A stretch of DNA of 64,000 nucleotides from Marinomonas hwangdonensis (GCF_003721245.1 NZ_RIZG01000006.1:62001-126000), one strand, 5' to 3'. Counted from the stretch's first letter, positions 36,683-46,564 are shown. Made by a program: numbers and translations. Notes: generated from the sequence alone by a model not told the origin.

Positions 36683-38455
36683 TTAAGACTCTACCACGGG
36701 TTTTCTGACACGAATATTCAGCTCTTTCAGTTGCTTTTCGCTGACTTCACCCGGCGCTTGAGTCAATAGACAAGTTGCACTTTGTGTTTTAGGGAAGGCA
36801 ATCACGTCGCGAATCGAGCTTGAGCCTGTCATCAACATCACTAGACGATCTAGACCAAACGCCAAGCCGCCATGTGGTGGCGCACCAAATTTTAAAGCAT
36901 CCAACAAGAAGCCAAATTTTTCTTGCTGCTCTTCTTTACTAATATTAAGCAACTCAAAAACCGTCTCTTGCATTGAGGACTGATGAATACGAATCGATCC
37001 ACCACCAAGCTCTGTGCCGTTCAGCACCATGTCATAGGCTTGTGACAGCGCCGTCAATGGGTTAGCTTTAAGATCTTCAGGCGAACAAGAAGGAGCTGTA
37101 AATGGGTGGTGAATAGCTGTAATTCCGCCATCACTGGTTTCTTCAAACATAGGGAAATCTACTACCCAGAGTGGCGCCCACTTGCATGTGTAAAGATTTA
37201 AGTCGTCACCCAGTTTGCAACGCAACGCACCTAGCGCTTCGTTAACTACTTTTGCCGAGTCCGCACCAAAGAAAATCAAGTCACCATCTTGTGCATCAAG
37301 GCGATCTAGTAAGGCAGCACGCACCTCGACAGGCAAGAATTTAACGATCGGCGATTGCAAACCTTCTTCTAGGTTAGACTTGTCGTTAACCTTGATGTAA
37401 GCCAGTCCTTTCGCTCCGTAGATGCTAACAAACTTAGTGTAATCATCAATCTGTTTACGAGTTAATGCATTTCCACTTGGCACTTTCAATGCTGCAACAC
37501 GGCCTTTAGGGTCCGTCGCTGGGCCTGAGAAAACCTTAAAGTCGACGTTAGCCATAAGATCAGACACAGTCACTATGGTCAACGGAATACGAAGATCAGG
37601 CTTGTCGCTACCGTACGTTTCCATGGCTTCTGAATAAGGCATGCGTGGAAAAGCCCCTAAGTCAACGTTCATCAACTCTTTAAACAAGCTAACGATCATG
37701 TCTTCAGTCATCGCCATGATGTCTTTCTCACCCATGAAAGACGTTTCAATGTCGATTTGAGTAAATTCTGGCTGACGGTCAGCTCGTAAATCTTCATCGC
37801 GGAAACATTTAGCAATCTGATAGTAACGGTCGAAGCCTGAAACCATCAGTAATTGTTTAAAGAGTTGTGGCGACTGAGGCAATGCAAAAAAACTGCCTTG
37901 ATGCGTTCGGCTAGGCACTAAATAATCACGCGCCCCTTCCGGTGTTGCACGGGTCAAGATAGGTGTTTCAATGTCTAAGAAGCCATTTCCGTCCAAGTAA
38001 CGACGTAGGACAGAGGTAACCTTCGAACGAAAACGCATTTTTTGCTGAATTTCAGGACGGCGCAAATCGATAAAACGATTTTTTAAACGTACATCTTCAC
38101 CAACTGATTGGTGTTCATCTAACTGAAATGGGGGTGTTTGCGCCGCATTTAATATCTCAAGATGCGTGCCCAAGACTTCGATTTCACCCGTACGCATATT
38201 TGGGTTAGTGGTTCCCTCAGGACGAGCGCGCACTAAGCCCGTTAGCTTTACTACGTATTCATTACGAACGCTATCAGCCAATGCGAAGCTTTCTGCACGG
38301 TCTGGATCGAAAACAACTTGTGTAACTCCTTCCCGGTCACGAATATCTAGAAAAATAACCCCACCGTGGTCGCGGCGACGATGAACCCAACCGCAAAGCG
38401 TGATTTCTTGTGAAATGTTAGAAGCATTTAATTCGCCGCAATAATGGCTGCGCAT
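36683..38455 (-). CDS. aspS: Aspartyl-tRNA synthetase
   Basis: A 590-residue class IIb synthetase of the bacterial type. The N-terminal OB fold ([20 protein letters not shown]), motif 2 ([18 protein letters not shown]), the large bacterial insertion domain and motif 3 ([12 protein letters not shown]) are all present. It charges tRNA-Asp; whether also tRNA-Asn depends on an AsnS gene elsewhere. A terminator follows. Confidence 0.98.
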   Translation of the reverse strand: MRSHYCGELNASNISQEITLCGWVHRRRDHGGVIFLDIRDREGVTQVVFDPDRAESFALADSVRNEYVVKLTGLVRARPEGTTNPNMRTGEIEVLGTHLEILNAAQTPPFQLDEHQSVGEDVRLKNRFIDLRRPEIQQKMRFRSKVTSVLRRYLDGNGFLDIETPILTRATPEGARDYLVPSRTHQGSFFALPQSPQLFKQLLMVSGFDRYYQIAKCFRDEDLRADRQPEFTQIDIETSFMGEKDIMAMTEDMIVSLFKELMNVDLGAFPRMPYSEAMETYGSDKPDLRIPLTIVTVSDLMANVDFKVFSGPATDPKGRVAALKVPSGNALTRKQIDDYTKFVSIYGAKGLAYIKVNDKSNLEEGLQSPIVKFLPVEVRAALLDRLDAQDGDLIFFGADSAKVVNEALGALRCKLGDDLNLYTCKWAPLWVVDFPMFEETSDGGITAIHHPFTAPSCSPEDLKANPLTALSQAYDMVLNGTELGGGSIRIHQSSMQETVFELLNISKEEQQEKFGFLLDALKFGAPPHGGLAFGLDRLVMLMTGSSSIRDVIAFPKTQSATCLLTQAPGEVSEKQLKELNIRVRKPVVES

Positions 38456-38510
38456 AATTTCTTTCCTATTACTGTCTCAGTAAGAGAGTGATGTGTTCTT
38501 AGAGTGTTTT

Positions 38511-38554
38511 CTGTTTGATCATCCATAAATCTCGGATTATTGAAGATCAAACAG
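38511..38554. repeat. Interrupted inverted repeat upstream of aspS
   Basis: CTGTTTGATC and its exact complement lie 24 bases apart, with an inner ATCC/GGAT pair that extends the stem. It is about 56-100 bases before the aspS start and could be a leader structure or an operator. Confidence 0.45.
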
Positions 38555-38594
38555 CCAAACTGAATATTTTAAGGCAAAGCATTATATGCGAACA

Positions 38595-38620
38595 GGGTCT
38601 GACTCTCTAGGGTCTGAGTC
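38595..38620. repeat. REP-like GGGTCTGA direct repeat
   Basis: GGGTCTGACTC and GGGTCTGAGTC stand 15 bases apart, followed by CAAATTTT. The motif resembles REP-like elements tied to RAYT transposases in many gammaproteobacteria; only one remnant is seen here. Confidence 0.4.
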
Positions 38621-38697
38621 AAATTTTAGAGCTAGAGAGAATTTTTAAGCAGCAGTAGCAGGTTTATTAGAACCCGAACAGACTCAAAATGTGTTTA

Positions 38698-39189
38698 TCA
38701 CACTAAATTTAGAATTTCATAGCGCATCACTTGACCATTCTGAAGCAATTCAACTTCATCTCCTACATATTTACTAATTAAGGTCCTACCCACCGGACTG
38801 GATGGGGTAACAAGATAAACCGTTTGGTTCGTCATCTCGACAGAGAGCCCACCGGCACAAGGAGAGATAAAGAAATGTTTTTCAGCCGCGCTCTTTGAAT
38901 TCGCTCTTACCAAAGAAACCAACCCCCAAAGTTCAACGGCATTGCCTTCAGAAAAGAGTATGGGAGACTTTTTATTAAAACAATGCCACTCATTCTCGCA
39001 CTCCAACACACGTTTCGACTGACCATGAGCCAAATATGATGCTTCTAACCCAAATGTATCGTACTTGTTTTCCGCCACACTCTCTTCATCTGTTGCGGCA
39101 TCATGAGCTTGTTTTGCGGCCCATTTCGCTGTTTCATAGCGACTTAACAATGCAGCGGTGACCGCTTCATATACATCGTGCTTATTCAT
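38698..39189 (-). CDS. GreA/GreB-family C-terminal-domain protein
   Basis: A 163-residue protein. The C-terminal half (VYLVTPSSPVGRTLISKYVGDEVEL) matches the FKBP-like domain of GreA/GreB/Rnk proteins, which binds RNA polymerase. The N-terminal half is a helical segment, shorter and less regular than a Gre coiled coil (RYETAKWAAKQAHDAAT), so cleavage-stimulating activity is uncertain. It could tune transcription through the polymerase secondary channel. Confidence 0.7.
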   Translation of the reverse strand: MNKHDVYEAVTAALLSRYETAKWAAKQAHDAATDEESVAENKYDTFGLEASYLAHGQSKRVLECENEWHCFNKKSPILFSEGNAVELWGLVSLVRANSKSAAEKHFFISPCAGGLSVEMTNQTVYLVTPSSPVGRTLISKYVGDEVELLQNGQVMRYEILNLV

Positions 39190-39292
39190 ATCACTCTATC
39201 TACTTAATCCTAACCCAAGCATTGTAATTATATAACTTCTATAAGAAAAACACCCTCCCTCACTTTGGCTAGTATTTTTACCACAAAGTCAG

Positions 39293-39335
39293 TTGACAAT
39301 ATCAACTAAATTAACTATATTGATAATCATTCTCA
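39293..39335 (+). promoter_or_regulatory. Promoter and Fur box of marR-sip
   Basis: TTGACA (39293-39298), a 17-base spacer and TATATT (39316-39321) form a near-ideal sigma-70 promoter. TGATAATCATTCTCA at 39321-39335 fits the 7-1-7 Fur box with one mismatch and overlaps the -10 end, so iron-loaded Fur should repress. Confidence 0.82.
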
Positions 39336-39362
39336 AAATTTGAAATTTAAAAGCAGGAGCGT

Positions 39363-39809
39363 ATGAAGGAAAAAATTGGCGAGTCGCTTCACAAACTGAT
39401 GCACAACTATCGCCACCAAATACGTGAGGCGGCATCAGCATCAGGTATCGCAATTCCCGTAAGCCATATACGATCACTAAAGTGCATCAAAAACATTAAA
39501 AACTGCAGCGCAAAAGACATCTCGGAGAGGCTTTCACTTGATAAATCTCAAATTACTCGCGTTCTTAAGGAGTTAGTCGGTGCCGGTTATGTGATAAAGG
39601 TCCGCTGTCCAGACAATCATCGCAGCCAGTTATTAAGTCTGACACAAATAGGCAGCGAATTACTCGAAAAGCTTATGATGTTAGATCAATTAGCAGTCGA
39701 AAAAATGACTAAATATTTAACCGCGCAACAAATAGAAGATTTCATACATATTTCAGAGATTATGGTAAATAACCTTGACCAGTCTCCATCATGTGACAAA
39801 CAAAATTAA
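39363..39809 (+). CDS. MarR-family transcription regulator
   Basis: A 148-residue winged-helix regulator. The recognition region CSAKDISERLSLDKSQITRVLKEL and the wing (CPDNHRSQLLSLT) are visible. It is the first gene after a Fur-controlled promoter and precedes a siderophore-interacting protein gene by ten bases, so it may regulate iron uptake or redox genes. The effector is unknown. Confidence 0.85.
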   Translation: MKEKIGESLHKLMHNYRHQIREAASASGIAIPVSHIRSLKCIKNIKNCSAKDISERLSLDKSQITRVLKELVGAGYVIKVRCPDNHRSQLLSLTQIGSELLEKLMMLDQLAVEKMTKYLTAQQIEDFIHISEIMVNNLDQSPSCDKQN

Positions 39810-39819
39810 GGAGCCCGTT

Positions 39820-40560
39820 ATGAGCAGACCACAACCACGAGAGTTAACGGTTATTAATAAATTCCATGTTACCCCTAATATGTTGCGAGTCACCTTAGGG
39901 GGGGACAATATTCATACCATTCCTGAAGATCAGGAAAGCGGCTATGTTAAACTTATTTTCCCAAGAAAGGATCAAAAGCCCCTATTACGTACTTATACTA
40001 TTCGACATCAACGAGCTAATGAAATAGATATTGATTTTGTCTTGCATGAAGATGGTGGACCAGCATCAACATGGGCAAAAAACACTCAACCTAACGACAC
40101 AATTCTTGTTGGAGGCCCTGGCCCCAAAAAATTCATTGAAGAGTCAACTGACTGGAAAATACTAGTGGGTGATATGACGGCCTTGCCAGCAATCAGCGTC
40201 AATTTAACAAAGCTTTCACAAGACTCAAAAGGGTATGCTGTACTTGAAGTGATTTCAGAGGATGACATTCAGCCTTTAAAGCACCCTACCGGCATTGAGC
40301 TTAAATGGGTAATTAACCCCCACCCTGGCGAAAACGCCAACTTACTATTGGATCAAATTCAGTCACTATCATGGCATCAAGGTAGTGTTTCTGTTTGGGT
40401 GGCTTGCGAATTTAGCAGCATGAAAATTCTACGTTCATTTTTTAAGAATGACAGAAATATTGAAAAAGAAAATTTCTATATTTCTAGCTACTGGAAATTA
40501 GGCAATAGTGAAGATCAGCATAAAGAAGTGAAGCGTGTTGATTTAGAAGAAACAGTGTAA
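39820..40560 (+). CDS. Siderophore-interacting protein (ferric-siderophore reductase)
   Basis: A 246-residue SIP/ViuB-type flavoprotein. The FAD-binding motif RTYTIRH follows the ferredoxin-reductase-like barrel, and the later GPGPKKFI and WVACEFSSMKILRSF blocks fit the NAD(P)H-binding half. It reduces iron off imported siderophores in the cytoplasm. I start it at 39820 with AAGGAG upstream; the frame opens further into marR. It lies under the Fur box of the marR promoter. Confidence 0.88.
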   Translation: MSRPQPRELTVINKFHVTPNMLRVTLGGDNIHTIPEDQESGYVKLIFPRKDQKPLLRTYTIRHQRANEIDIDFVLHEDGGPASTWAKNTQPNDTILVGGPGPKKFIEESTDWKILVGDMTALPAISVNLTKLSQDSKGYAVLEVISEDDIQPLKHPTGIELKWVINPHPGENANLLLDQIQSLSWHQGSVSVWVACEFSSMKILRSFFKNDRNIEKENFYISSYWKLGNSEDQHKEVKRVDLEETV

Positions 40561-40581
40561 TAAAACCTTTATTTCAACAAT

Positions 40582-40612
40582 AACAAAGCCAGCCCTTAGA
40601 GCTGGCTTTGTT
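40582..40612. terminator. Terminator between sip and cysN
   Basis: A 12-base stem (AACAAAGCCAGC and its complement) and a seven-base loop. The T-run is short on both sides; position between convergent genes supports the call. Confidence 0.7.
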
Positions 40613-40624
40613 GCATTTCTTTCG

Positions 40625-42238
40625 TTATAGCTGAACACTTTCAACAATTAAATCCACAACGTCATCTAGTGCGGATTCGGTGATCTGAGAATCCGCTATC
40701 GCCGAGTCAGCCACCAAAAAGGCAACACCTGTCTGACGAATTAGCGCCGATTCTTGCGCTGTCGCATCCGCTTTTACCAAAGCAACAATACCTTGGCGTA
40801 ACAACAGGCGTTCAAGCGCATCACTTTGCTTCAACACGCTAGCTGCCAAGGCGATAACTGCAGGTTTTTGACCGAGACGTGCGGCACGATCTTCCGCACT
40901 AACTACAGTGTCTTGATCTAGCTCAGCAACAGCCTCTTCAACCATGCCTGCACCAACTGTTACGTTAGTTAAGCGGTCAATAATAATCAAAGCACCAGTG
41001 AAACGGCTATCCGTGTATTCATCAAATGCAACAGGTGCATCAAACTGAATGACTGCATCGCCGATCCCGTTCAATTCCAATGCCTCTATCTTACTGACTT
41101 CAAGTGTATTGACATCAACACGATGATTGAAGTGATGAACTTTACCAGGAACCGTTTGTGTTCCAAGCTTAAAGTCATACAACTTGCCCGGTACTAATGG
41201 GTGATCAGCCATCCAAACAATTGAAGAACGAAGCGTTGTTGCAATAAGAGGCTCTTGACCAATGTGCGACAGCATATCACCGCGACTGATATCGATCTCA
41301 TCTTCAAGCGTAATCGTGACTGCCTGACCTGCTTTTGCTGTATCTAAATCGCCATCAAAGGTCACAATCCTTTCAACAGTCGACGTTTTACCTGAAGGCA
41401 AAGCTACCACTTTATCGCCCGGTTTAACCGCGCCAGCGGCGATGGTTCCTGAGAAACCACGGAAATCTAAGTTAGGACGGTTAACATACTGAACTGGGAA
41501 GCGGAAAGAATCCCGTTTCACATCGCGGTTAATTTGCACCGTTTCCAAAATTGACATTAGCGGGCCACCTTGATACCAAGGCGTGCTTTCAGACGCATTT
41601 ACCACGTTGTCTCCACGTAGCGCAGACATAGGCACAAACTGAATATCTTCTGGTTTACGATCGCCAAGCTGATCAACGAACGCCAGATAATCGGTCTTAA
41701 TTTGCTCAAACGTTTCTTCTGAAAAGCCCACTAAATCCATCTTATTGACAGCAACCACCAAGTGTTTAATGCCGAGCAATGACGTAATGTAACTGTGGCG
41801 ACGTGTTTGCGTTTGCACACCATAACGCGCATCGATCAGTATGATAGCGAGGTCGCAGGTGGACGCACCTGTTGCCATGTTGCGAGTGTACTGCTCATGC
41901 CCCGGTGTATCTGCAATAATGAACTTGCGCTTTTCTGTTGAAAAGTATCGATAAGCCACATCAATGGTAATGCCCTGCTCACGCTCTGCTTGAAGGCCAT
42001 CAACCAACAAGGCGAGATCCACTTCCTCACCTTGAGTACCGGATTTTTTACTGTCACGCTTGACCGCATCAAGATGGTCTTCATAAATTAACTTAGAATC
42101 ATGGAGCAAACGTCCGATTAACGTACTTTTTCCATCGTCAACGTTTCCGCAAGTAAGAAGACGCAATAAGTCTTTTTCTTCGTGCTGTTTCAGATAACCA
42201 AGTATGTCTTGGCTGATCAATTCTGATTGGTGAGACAT
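40625..42238 (-). CDS. cysN: Sulfate adenylyltransferase subunit CysN with a degenerate APS-kinase tail
   Basis: A 537-residue GTPase. The P-loop GNVDDGKS is at 31-38, with [11 protein letters not shown] and NKMDLVGF further on, and elongation-factor-like beta domains up to about residue 450. The family pairs GTP hydrolysis with ATP sulfurylase (CysD). Plain CysN proteins end near residue 475. Here residues 445-465 ([15 protein letters not shown]) match the linker to the CysC (APS kinase) domain of CysNC fusions, but the P-loop expected next reads [12 protein letters not shown] and the tail stops after about 80 residues. It looks like a dead, shortened APS kinase. Confidence 0.93.
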   Translation of the reverse strand: MSHQSELISQDILGYLKQHEEKDLLRLLTCGNVDDGKSTLIGRLLHDSKLIYEDHLDAVKRDSKKSGTQGEEVDLALLVDGLQAEREQGITIDVAYRYFSTEKRKFIIADTPGHEQYTRNMATGASTCDLAIILIDARYGVQTQTRRHSYITSLLGIKHLVVAVNKMDLVGFSEETFEQIKTDYLAFVDQLGDRKPEDIQFVPMSALRGDNVVNASESTPWYQGGPLMSILETVQINRDVKRDSFRFPVQYVNRPNLDFRGFSGTIAAGAVKPGDKVVALPSGKTSTVERIVTFDGDLDTAKAGQAVTITLEDEIDISRGDMLSHIGQEPLIATTLRSSIVWMADHPLVPGKLYDFKLGTQTVPGKVHHFNHRVDVNTLEVSKIEALELNGIGDAVIQFDAPVAFDEYTDSRFTGALIIIDRLTNVTVGAGMVEEAVAELDQDTVVSAEDRAARLGQKPAVIALAASVLKQSDALERLLLRQGIVALVKADATAQESALIRQTGVAFLVADSAIADSQITESALDDVVDLIVESVQL

Positions 42239-42256
42239 TCTTTCTTTACTCCAAAC

Positions 42257-43162
42257 TTAGAAATAACCCTGTTTCTTCTTCTCTTCCATTGATCCTGATG
42301 AATCATGGTCAATCATTCGCCCTTGGCGCTCTGAACTTCTGGTGAGTAACATCTCCTGAATAATTTCAGGTAATGACGCCGCTTCCGATTCAACAGCCCC
42401 CGTAAGTGGGTAGCAGCCTAAAGTGCGAAAACGTACTGATTTCATTTCTGGCACTTCACCGTTTAATGGCATACGCTCATCGTCCACCATGATGAGCGTA
42501 CCGTCACGCTCAACAACAGGGCGCTTTTCAGAGAAATACAATGGAACAATTGGGATACTTTCTAAATAAATATATTGCCAGATATCCAGTTCAGTCCAAT
42601 TAGACAATGGGAAAACACGGATACTTTCGCCTTTGTTTACTTTGCCGTTGTAGATATTCCATAGCTCAGGACGTTGGTTTTTCGGGTCCCAACGATGCTG
42701 CTTATCACGAAAAGAGTACACACGCTCTTTAGCACGAGACTTCTCCTCATCGCGACGAGCTCCCCCAAAGGCGGCATCAAAGCCGTATTTGTCTAATGCT
42801 TGCTTTAATGCTTGGGTTTTCATCACATCGGTGTGTTTTGAACTACCGTGAGTAAACGGCCCCACACCTTGAGCAATACCCTCTTGGTTTTGATGAACAA
42901 TCAGCTCCAAACCGAGCTTCGCTACCATCTCATCGCGAAAGGTAATCATTTCTTTAAACTTCCAACCTGTATCCACATGCATCAGTGGAAAAGGCGGCTT
43001 ACCAGGATAAAACGCTTTCATAGCAAGATGCAGCATCACGGCTGAATCTTTGCCAATGGAATACAGCATTACCGGGTTATCAAATTCCGCCGCCACTTCA
43101 CGAATAATATGAATACTCTCGGCTTCTAGCTGTTTTAGGTGAGTCAGTCTTGCCTCTGTCAT
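42257..43162 (-). CDS. cysD: Sulfate adenylyltransferase subunit CysD
   Basis: A 301-residue ATP sulfurylase of the PP-loop family. The motif is [13 protein letters not shown], followed by [15 protein letters not shown] and [16 protein letters not shown]. It adenylates sulfate to APS, driven by CysN. I start it at 43162, giving the E. coli-like length; the frame opens 13 codons further upstream. Eighteen bases separate it from cysN. Confidence 0.97.
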   Translation of the reverse strand: MTEARLTHLKQLEAESIHIIREVAAEFDNPVMLYSIGKDSAVMLHLAMKAFYPGKPPFPLMHVDTGWKFKEMITFRDEMVAKLGLELIVHQNQEGIAQGVGPFTHGSSKHTDVMKTQALKQALDKYGFDAAFGGARRDEEKSRAKERVYSFRDKQHRWDPKNQRPELWNIYNGKVNKGESIRVFPLSNWTELDIWQYIYLESIPIVPLYFSEKRPVVERDGTLIMVDDERMPLNGEVPEMKSVRFRTLGCYPLTGAVESEAASLPEIIQEMLLTRSSERQGRMIDHDSSGSMEEKKKQGYF

Positions 43163-43305
43163 AATTTCCCATCTCTTGTCAGGCTTCAGCATTTTTTGCA
43201 CTATAACATGCCTTTAGGTTATAAAAACCCACTCATCTAGACTTTAGTAGAATATGCATATTAAAAAACCATCATCAAGTAACACTCTCGAATCTTTAAA
43301 ATCGC

Positions 43306-43331
43306 AAAAAAAAGCCCTCTTACAGAGGGCT
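43306..43331 (-). terminator. Terminator of the coiled-coil membrane protein gene
   Basis: An eight-base stem (AGCCCTCT and complement) with a short loop, followed on the minus strand by eight T. Confidence 0.82.
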
Positions 43332-43360
43332 CTTATGGATCTTAGTAACAGCAGCCAGAA

Positions 43361-44287
43361 TCAACCACCAAATTGTTGTTCTATAATCAATTGGTTAATT
43401 TGCTTTGTTAAACGATTTGTCTCAGAAAGAATCTGCTGTCGAAAAGCATCAATTGAATCAATGGCTTCTTGATGCTTATCCAAAGTTTGCTGAACACTGG
43501 ATACGTCAACGGTATTCTGTGTCGCCGCAATTTGCTTTTCAAGCGCTACCAGTTTTGTACTCAACTCGCTTAGTTGTTGATTAACTTGTTCTAAACTCAG
43601 CGTTTGCGCCTCGTTCTGACCCGCTTGTGCCGCTAAAAGATCATCTAGAGACACCTGCTTAGCTGCTAAGCTGTTAATTTGACTTGAATTCTCCCCCATC
43701 GTCTTTTCAATAGCCGCAACGGAAGGAAGCAATTTATTGTAATTTACTTCTACATCACTAAAGGCGTCAGCTTGAATGGCTATGCGTTTGGATTGTGTCG
43801 AAACCGTCTCTCTAAGATCAGCTAACTTTTTCTGCACCTCTTCAAGCGCCGCCGTGTTACCCGATATGGCTTTACGGTTGGTGTCATAAGACACGCCCCA
43901 CAGTTTTCGGATTTCACTCGCATGCGTATTGAGTGTTTCTTCTAAAGTCTCACCTTGTCTATTTGCCGACACGTCTGCAGCAATTAGCTGATGATCTAAA
44001 TTCTGTATTTCGTTTTTAGCGCCGTATAACTCATTGCGCAGCTGCATATTTTGCTGCCATAGCCAATAGCCCGCACCAGCAGAAGCACACAAGATTAAGA
44101 AAAGCAGTATGTACACTCCAGTTAGATTCGCCTTTTTATAAACAACACTTGGTGCATGAGCAGGCTTAGTCGGAGTAGGGTTCGCAGGGCGTGCTTTAGG
44201 AGCACTGGTAGCATTAGGCCTCTTATCTCTGACTTCATCTTGATCCAGAGTCAGGCTGGGGATCTCAATATCATCGTCTTTTCGCAT
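43361..44287 (-). CDS. Single-pass membrane protein with periplasmic coiled coil, function unknown
   Basis: A 308-residue protein. An acidic then proline-rich cytoplasmic part (1-52) leads to one membrane segment (about 57-77) and a coiled coil to the end. The block IRKLWGVSYDTNRKAI recurs in unannotated gammaproteobacterial proteins I have seen next to cell-envelope genes, but I cannot name a function. It stands alone between cysD and sodB, on the opposite strand to sodB. Confidence 0.75.
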   Translation of the reverse strand: MRKDDDIEIPSLTLDQDEVRDKRPNATSAPKARPANPTPTKPAHAPSVVYKKANLTGVYILLFLILCASAGAGYWLWQQNMQLRNELYGAKNEIQNLDHQLIAADVSANRQGETLEETLNTHASEIRKLWGVSYDTNRKAISGNTAALEEVQKKLADLRETVSTQSKRIAIQADAFSDVEVNYNKLLPSVAAIEKTMGENSSQINSLAAKQVSLDDLLAAQAGQNEAQTLSLEQVNQQLSELSTKLVALEKQIAATQNTVDVSSVQQTLDKHQEAIDSIDAFRQQILSETNRLTKQINQLIIEQQFGG

Positions 44288-44370
44288 GGAAATACTTTTT
44301 AGTCGCTTTTATAAATGAAATGGAAAAGTTCGTATAGAACAGGTCTAAAGAATATTATCTTAAAACGTTC

Positions 44371-44390
44371 GGTGCTACTATATAAGCACC
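44371..44390. promoter_or_regulatory. Dyad in the sodB promoter region
   Basis: GGTGCT-N8-AGCACC, enclosing TATATA, lies about 55 bases before sodB. It may be an operator over a -10 element; I cannot assign the regulator. Confidence 0.4.
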
Positions 44391-44444
44391 ATTAACTGCT
44401 TGATAACAAGCATTTTTCGTTAATAAAAAGCAAGGAGAATTTAA

Positions 44445-45029
44445 ATGTCTTTTGAATTACCCGCTCTTCCTTATGCTAAAGACGCACTAGAACCACACAT
44501 GTCCGTTGAGACGCTTGAGTACCATCACGGCAAGCACCACAACACCTATGTTGTGAAACTAAACGGCTTGGTTCCAGGATCCGAATACGAAAATAAGTCA
44601 CTTGAAGAAATCATCGCATCGGCTCCTGCTGGTCCAGTATTCAACAATGCGGCTCAGATCTGGAATCATACCTTTTTCTGGCACAGCCTAAGCCCTAACG
44701 GCGGCGGTGAGCCAACAGGTGCTCTAGCAGACGCTATCAACGCAAAGTGGGGGTCTTTTGCAGAATTCCAAGCAGCATTTGAAGATAAAGCGGTGAACAA
44801 CTTTGGCTCTAGCTGGACTTGGTTAGTTAAAAATGCTGACGGCTCTCTAGAAATCGTCAACACAAGCAATGCCGGCACACCCATGACTAATGGCCAAACA
44901 GCCATTATCACGGTTGATCTGTGGGAACATGCTTACTACATTGATTACCGCAATGTTCGCCCTGATTACCTTAAAGGTTTCTGGGCACTGGCTAACTGGG
45001 AATTTGCAGCGGCAAACTTCTCGGCTTAA
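44445..45029 (+). CDS. sodB: Iron superoxide dismutase
   Basis: A 194-residue Fe/Mn superoxide dismutase. The metal ligands by family are H27, H75, D158 and H162 (the last two in DLWEHAYY). Q71 in the AAQIWNHTFFW block is the residue typical of the iron form. It detoxifies superoxide in the cytoplasm. A good AAGGAG precedes the ATG, and a terminator follows. Confidence 0.97.
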   Translation: MSFELPALPYAKDALEPHMSVETLEYHHGKHHNTYVVKLNGLVPGSEYENKSLEEIIASAPAGPVFNNAAQIWNHTFFWHSLSPNGGGEPTGALADAINAKWGSFAEFQAAFEDKAVNNFGSSWTWLVKNADGSLEIVNTSNAGTPMTNGQTAIITVDLWEHAYYIDYRNVRPDYLKGFWALANWEFAAANFSA

Positions 45030-45050
45030 GTATTAAAGAGTAGTCATTAA

Positions 45051-45075
45051 AAACGCGACCTTGGTCGCGTTTTTT
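45051..45075. terminator. Terminator after sodB
   Basis: A nine-base stem (AAACGCGAC and complement) with a four-base loop and T-run; also usable for the convergent TerB-like gene. Confidence 0.88.
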
Positions 45076-45518
45076 TACTCTTTTTTGTATTCAGCTTGGA
45101 CATAGAGTTTCGCCTGAATAAACTCTGAATGGGACAAAAACAGCAGCTCACTGATACGTCGAATTCTTACATCTTCATGAGCGTCTACTTCTCCGTCAGA
45201 CAAAGCAACTCGCCACAAACCCCTCAGTAATTCCATTTTTTGATCTAATGACGCCACGTCATTGATCACTTTCGTAAATTGATATAAGTCATGAGCCTGC
45301 TCTACACCAGAGCGCGCTTCTGTAAACAAGCCATCAATATCATCGCCCAACTCACTCACGTCGCGCAAAACAGCCTTGATCTGTTTTTCTTCTGCTTCGT
45401 CAACATGATGATCGGCCAACATAACCTCAATAAGTAACGAAGCGACCGCTGTTTGATATGACATAGCAAGATCGTCCCTGACAGGTGTACTGAATAAGTT
45501 CTTTATCGTGTTAAACAT
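45075..45518 (-). CDS. TerB-like (DUF/TerB domain) cytoplasmic protein
   Basis: A 147-residue all-helical protein. The TerB-like core LIEVMLADHHVDEAEEKQIKAVL and the second VALSDGEVDAHEDVRIRRISELL show the family's paired acidic loops. TerB-type proteins are linked to tellurite resistance and membrane stress, but stand-alone chromosomal copies have no known role. I start it at 45518 with GGAG six bases upstream; the frame opens 48 codons further without support. Confidence 0.83.
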   Translation of the reverse strand: MFNTIKNLFSTPVRDDLAMSYQTAVASLLIEVMLADHHVDEAEEKQIKAVLRDVSELGDDIDGLFTEARSGVEQAHDLYQFTKVINDVASLDQKMELLRGLWRVALSDGEVDAHEDVRIRRISELLFLSHSEFIQAKLYVQAEYKKE

Positions 45519-45728
45519 AAGATCTCCATTATCTGCTCTCATAGAACGAGCATAAGCGCTAGCAGACTGGCAAAGAGCCAAATAAAAACACCATACATAA
45601 GCTAGACCAGGAGATAAAGCATGACGAACTCTTGTATCGCATAAATTTCTTTTGTTGCACATAATTACATTAGACTTACCTGATAATTATAGATTAGAAT
45701 ATTCTTATATAATTACGAGGAATGGAAT

Positions 45729-46127
45729 ATGGATACTATTTTTAACCCGCTTGTCGGGGGACTATTGATTGGACTAACAGCCACTGCCTACCTACTTACC
45801 ACAGGTCGTGTCATTGGCATTAGTGGTATATTTTCACAGCTTTTATTCACCAAAGGGCGCTTGCTGCCCTTTCTGTTTATCGCTGGCCTAATAATAGGTG
45901 GCAGTGCCTATGGCGTACTTACTGAACAAACCGTTGCTTTCCCTGAAACTCGAAGCCCTCTCCTACTCACTCTTTCTGGACTCTTGGTAGGGTATGGCAC
46001 TCGATTAGGGGGTGGCTGTACAAGTGGGCATGGTGTTTGCGGTATTTCACGCTTATCTCCACGCTCAATTGTTGCCACCGTCATTTTTATGGCGGCGGCC
46101 ATTATCACAGTCGCCATTGTTAGTTAG
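45729..46127 (+). CDS. YeeE/YedE-type membrane protein, first half of a split pair
   Basis: A 132-residue protein with about four membrane segments. The block GTRLGGGCTSGHGVCGISRLS is the family signature; its cysteines are thought to relay sulfur in TsuA-type thiosulfate transporters. In E. coli YeeE one chain carries both halves; here the second half is the next gene. It is expected in the inner membrane. Confidence 0.87.
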   Translation: MDTIFNPLVGGLLIGLTATAYLLTTGRVIGISGIFSQLLFTKGRLLPFLFIAGLIIGGSAYGVLTEQTVAFPETRSPLLLTLSGLLVGYGTRLGGGCTSGHGVCGISRLSPRSIVATVIFMAAAIITVAIVS

Positions 46128-46137
46128 AGAGGTCAAT

Positions 46138-46551
46138 ATGCACGCTATTATTTCACTGGTTGCAGGCTTAATATTTGGTTTAGGGCTGGCTTTTTCTGAG
46201 ATGACCAACCCAGCTGTCGTCATTGGCTTTTTAGACATCTTTGGCAATTGGAACCCATCCCTGATTATCGTGATGGCAAGTGCTATCTCCGTCGGTATGC
46301 TTGGTTACTGGATTAAAAACAAAAGAATAAAACCTCTTTTTGCTGATAAGTGGTATGTTCCGACGTTAAAGCACATAGACTCCAAGTTGATTGTAGGGGC
46401 GACTTTGTTTGGCATAGGTTGGGGATTAAGTGGCTATTGCCCAGGCCCTGGACTCACGGCCTTGGTCAATAATCCAAGTGAAGGCGTATATTTTATCCTC
46501 GCGTTAATCCTTGGAAGCGGTGTTCACACACTACAAAATAGAACAGCGTAA
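46138..46551 (+). CDS. YeeE/YedE-type membrane protein, second half (DUF6691-like)
   Basis: A 137-residue membrane protein with about four segments. The conserved block GIGWGLSGYCPGPGLTAL carries the second-half cysteine. It starts ten bases after its partner (AGAGAGG before the ATG at 46138); the frame opens earlier but inside the first gene. Together they likely import thiosulfate or a related sulfur compound. Confidence 0.87.
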   Translation: MHAIISLVAGLIFGLGLAFSEMTNPAVVIGFLDIFGNWNPSLIIVMASAISVGMLGYWIKNKRIKPLFADKWYVPTLKHIDSKLIVGATLFGIGWGLSGYCPGPGLTALVNNPSEGVYFILALILGSGVHTLQNRTA

Positions 46552-46564
46552 GCAAACACACTTT

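Noticed and set aside
45519-45662. 48-residue extension of the TerB-like protein
   Set aside because: No homology and no ribosome-binding site; a good one precedes 45518.
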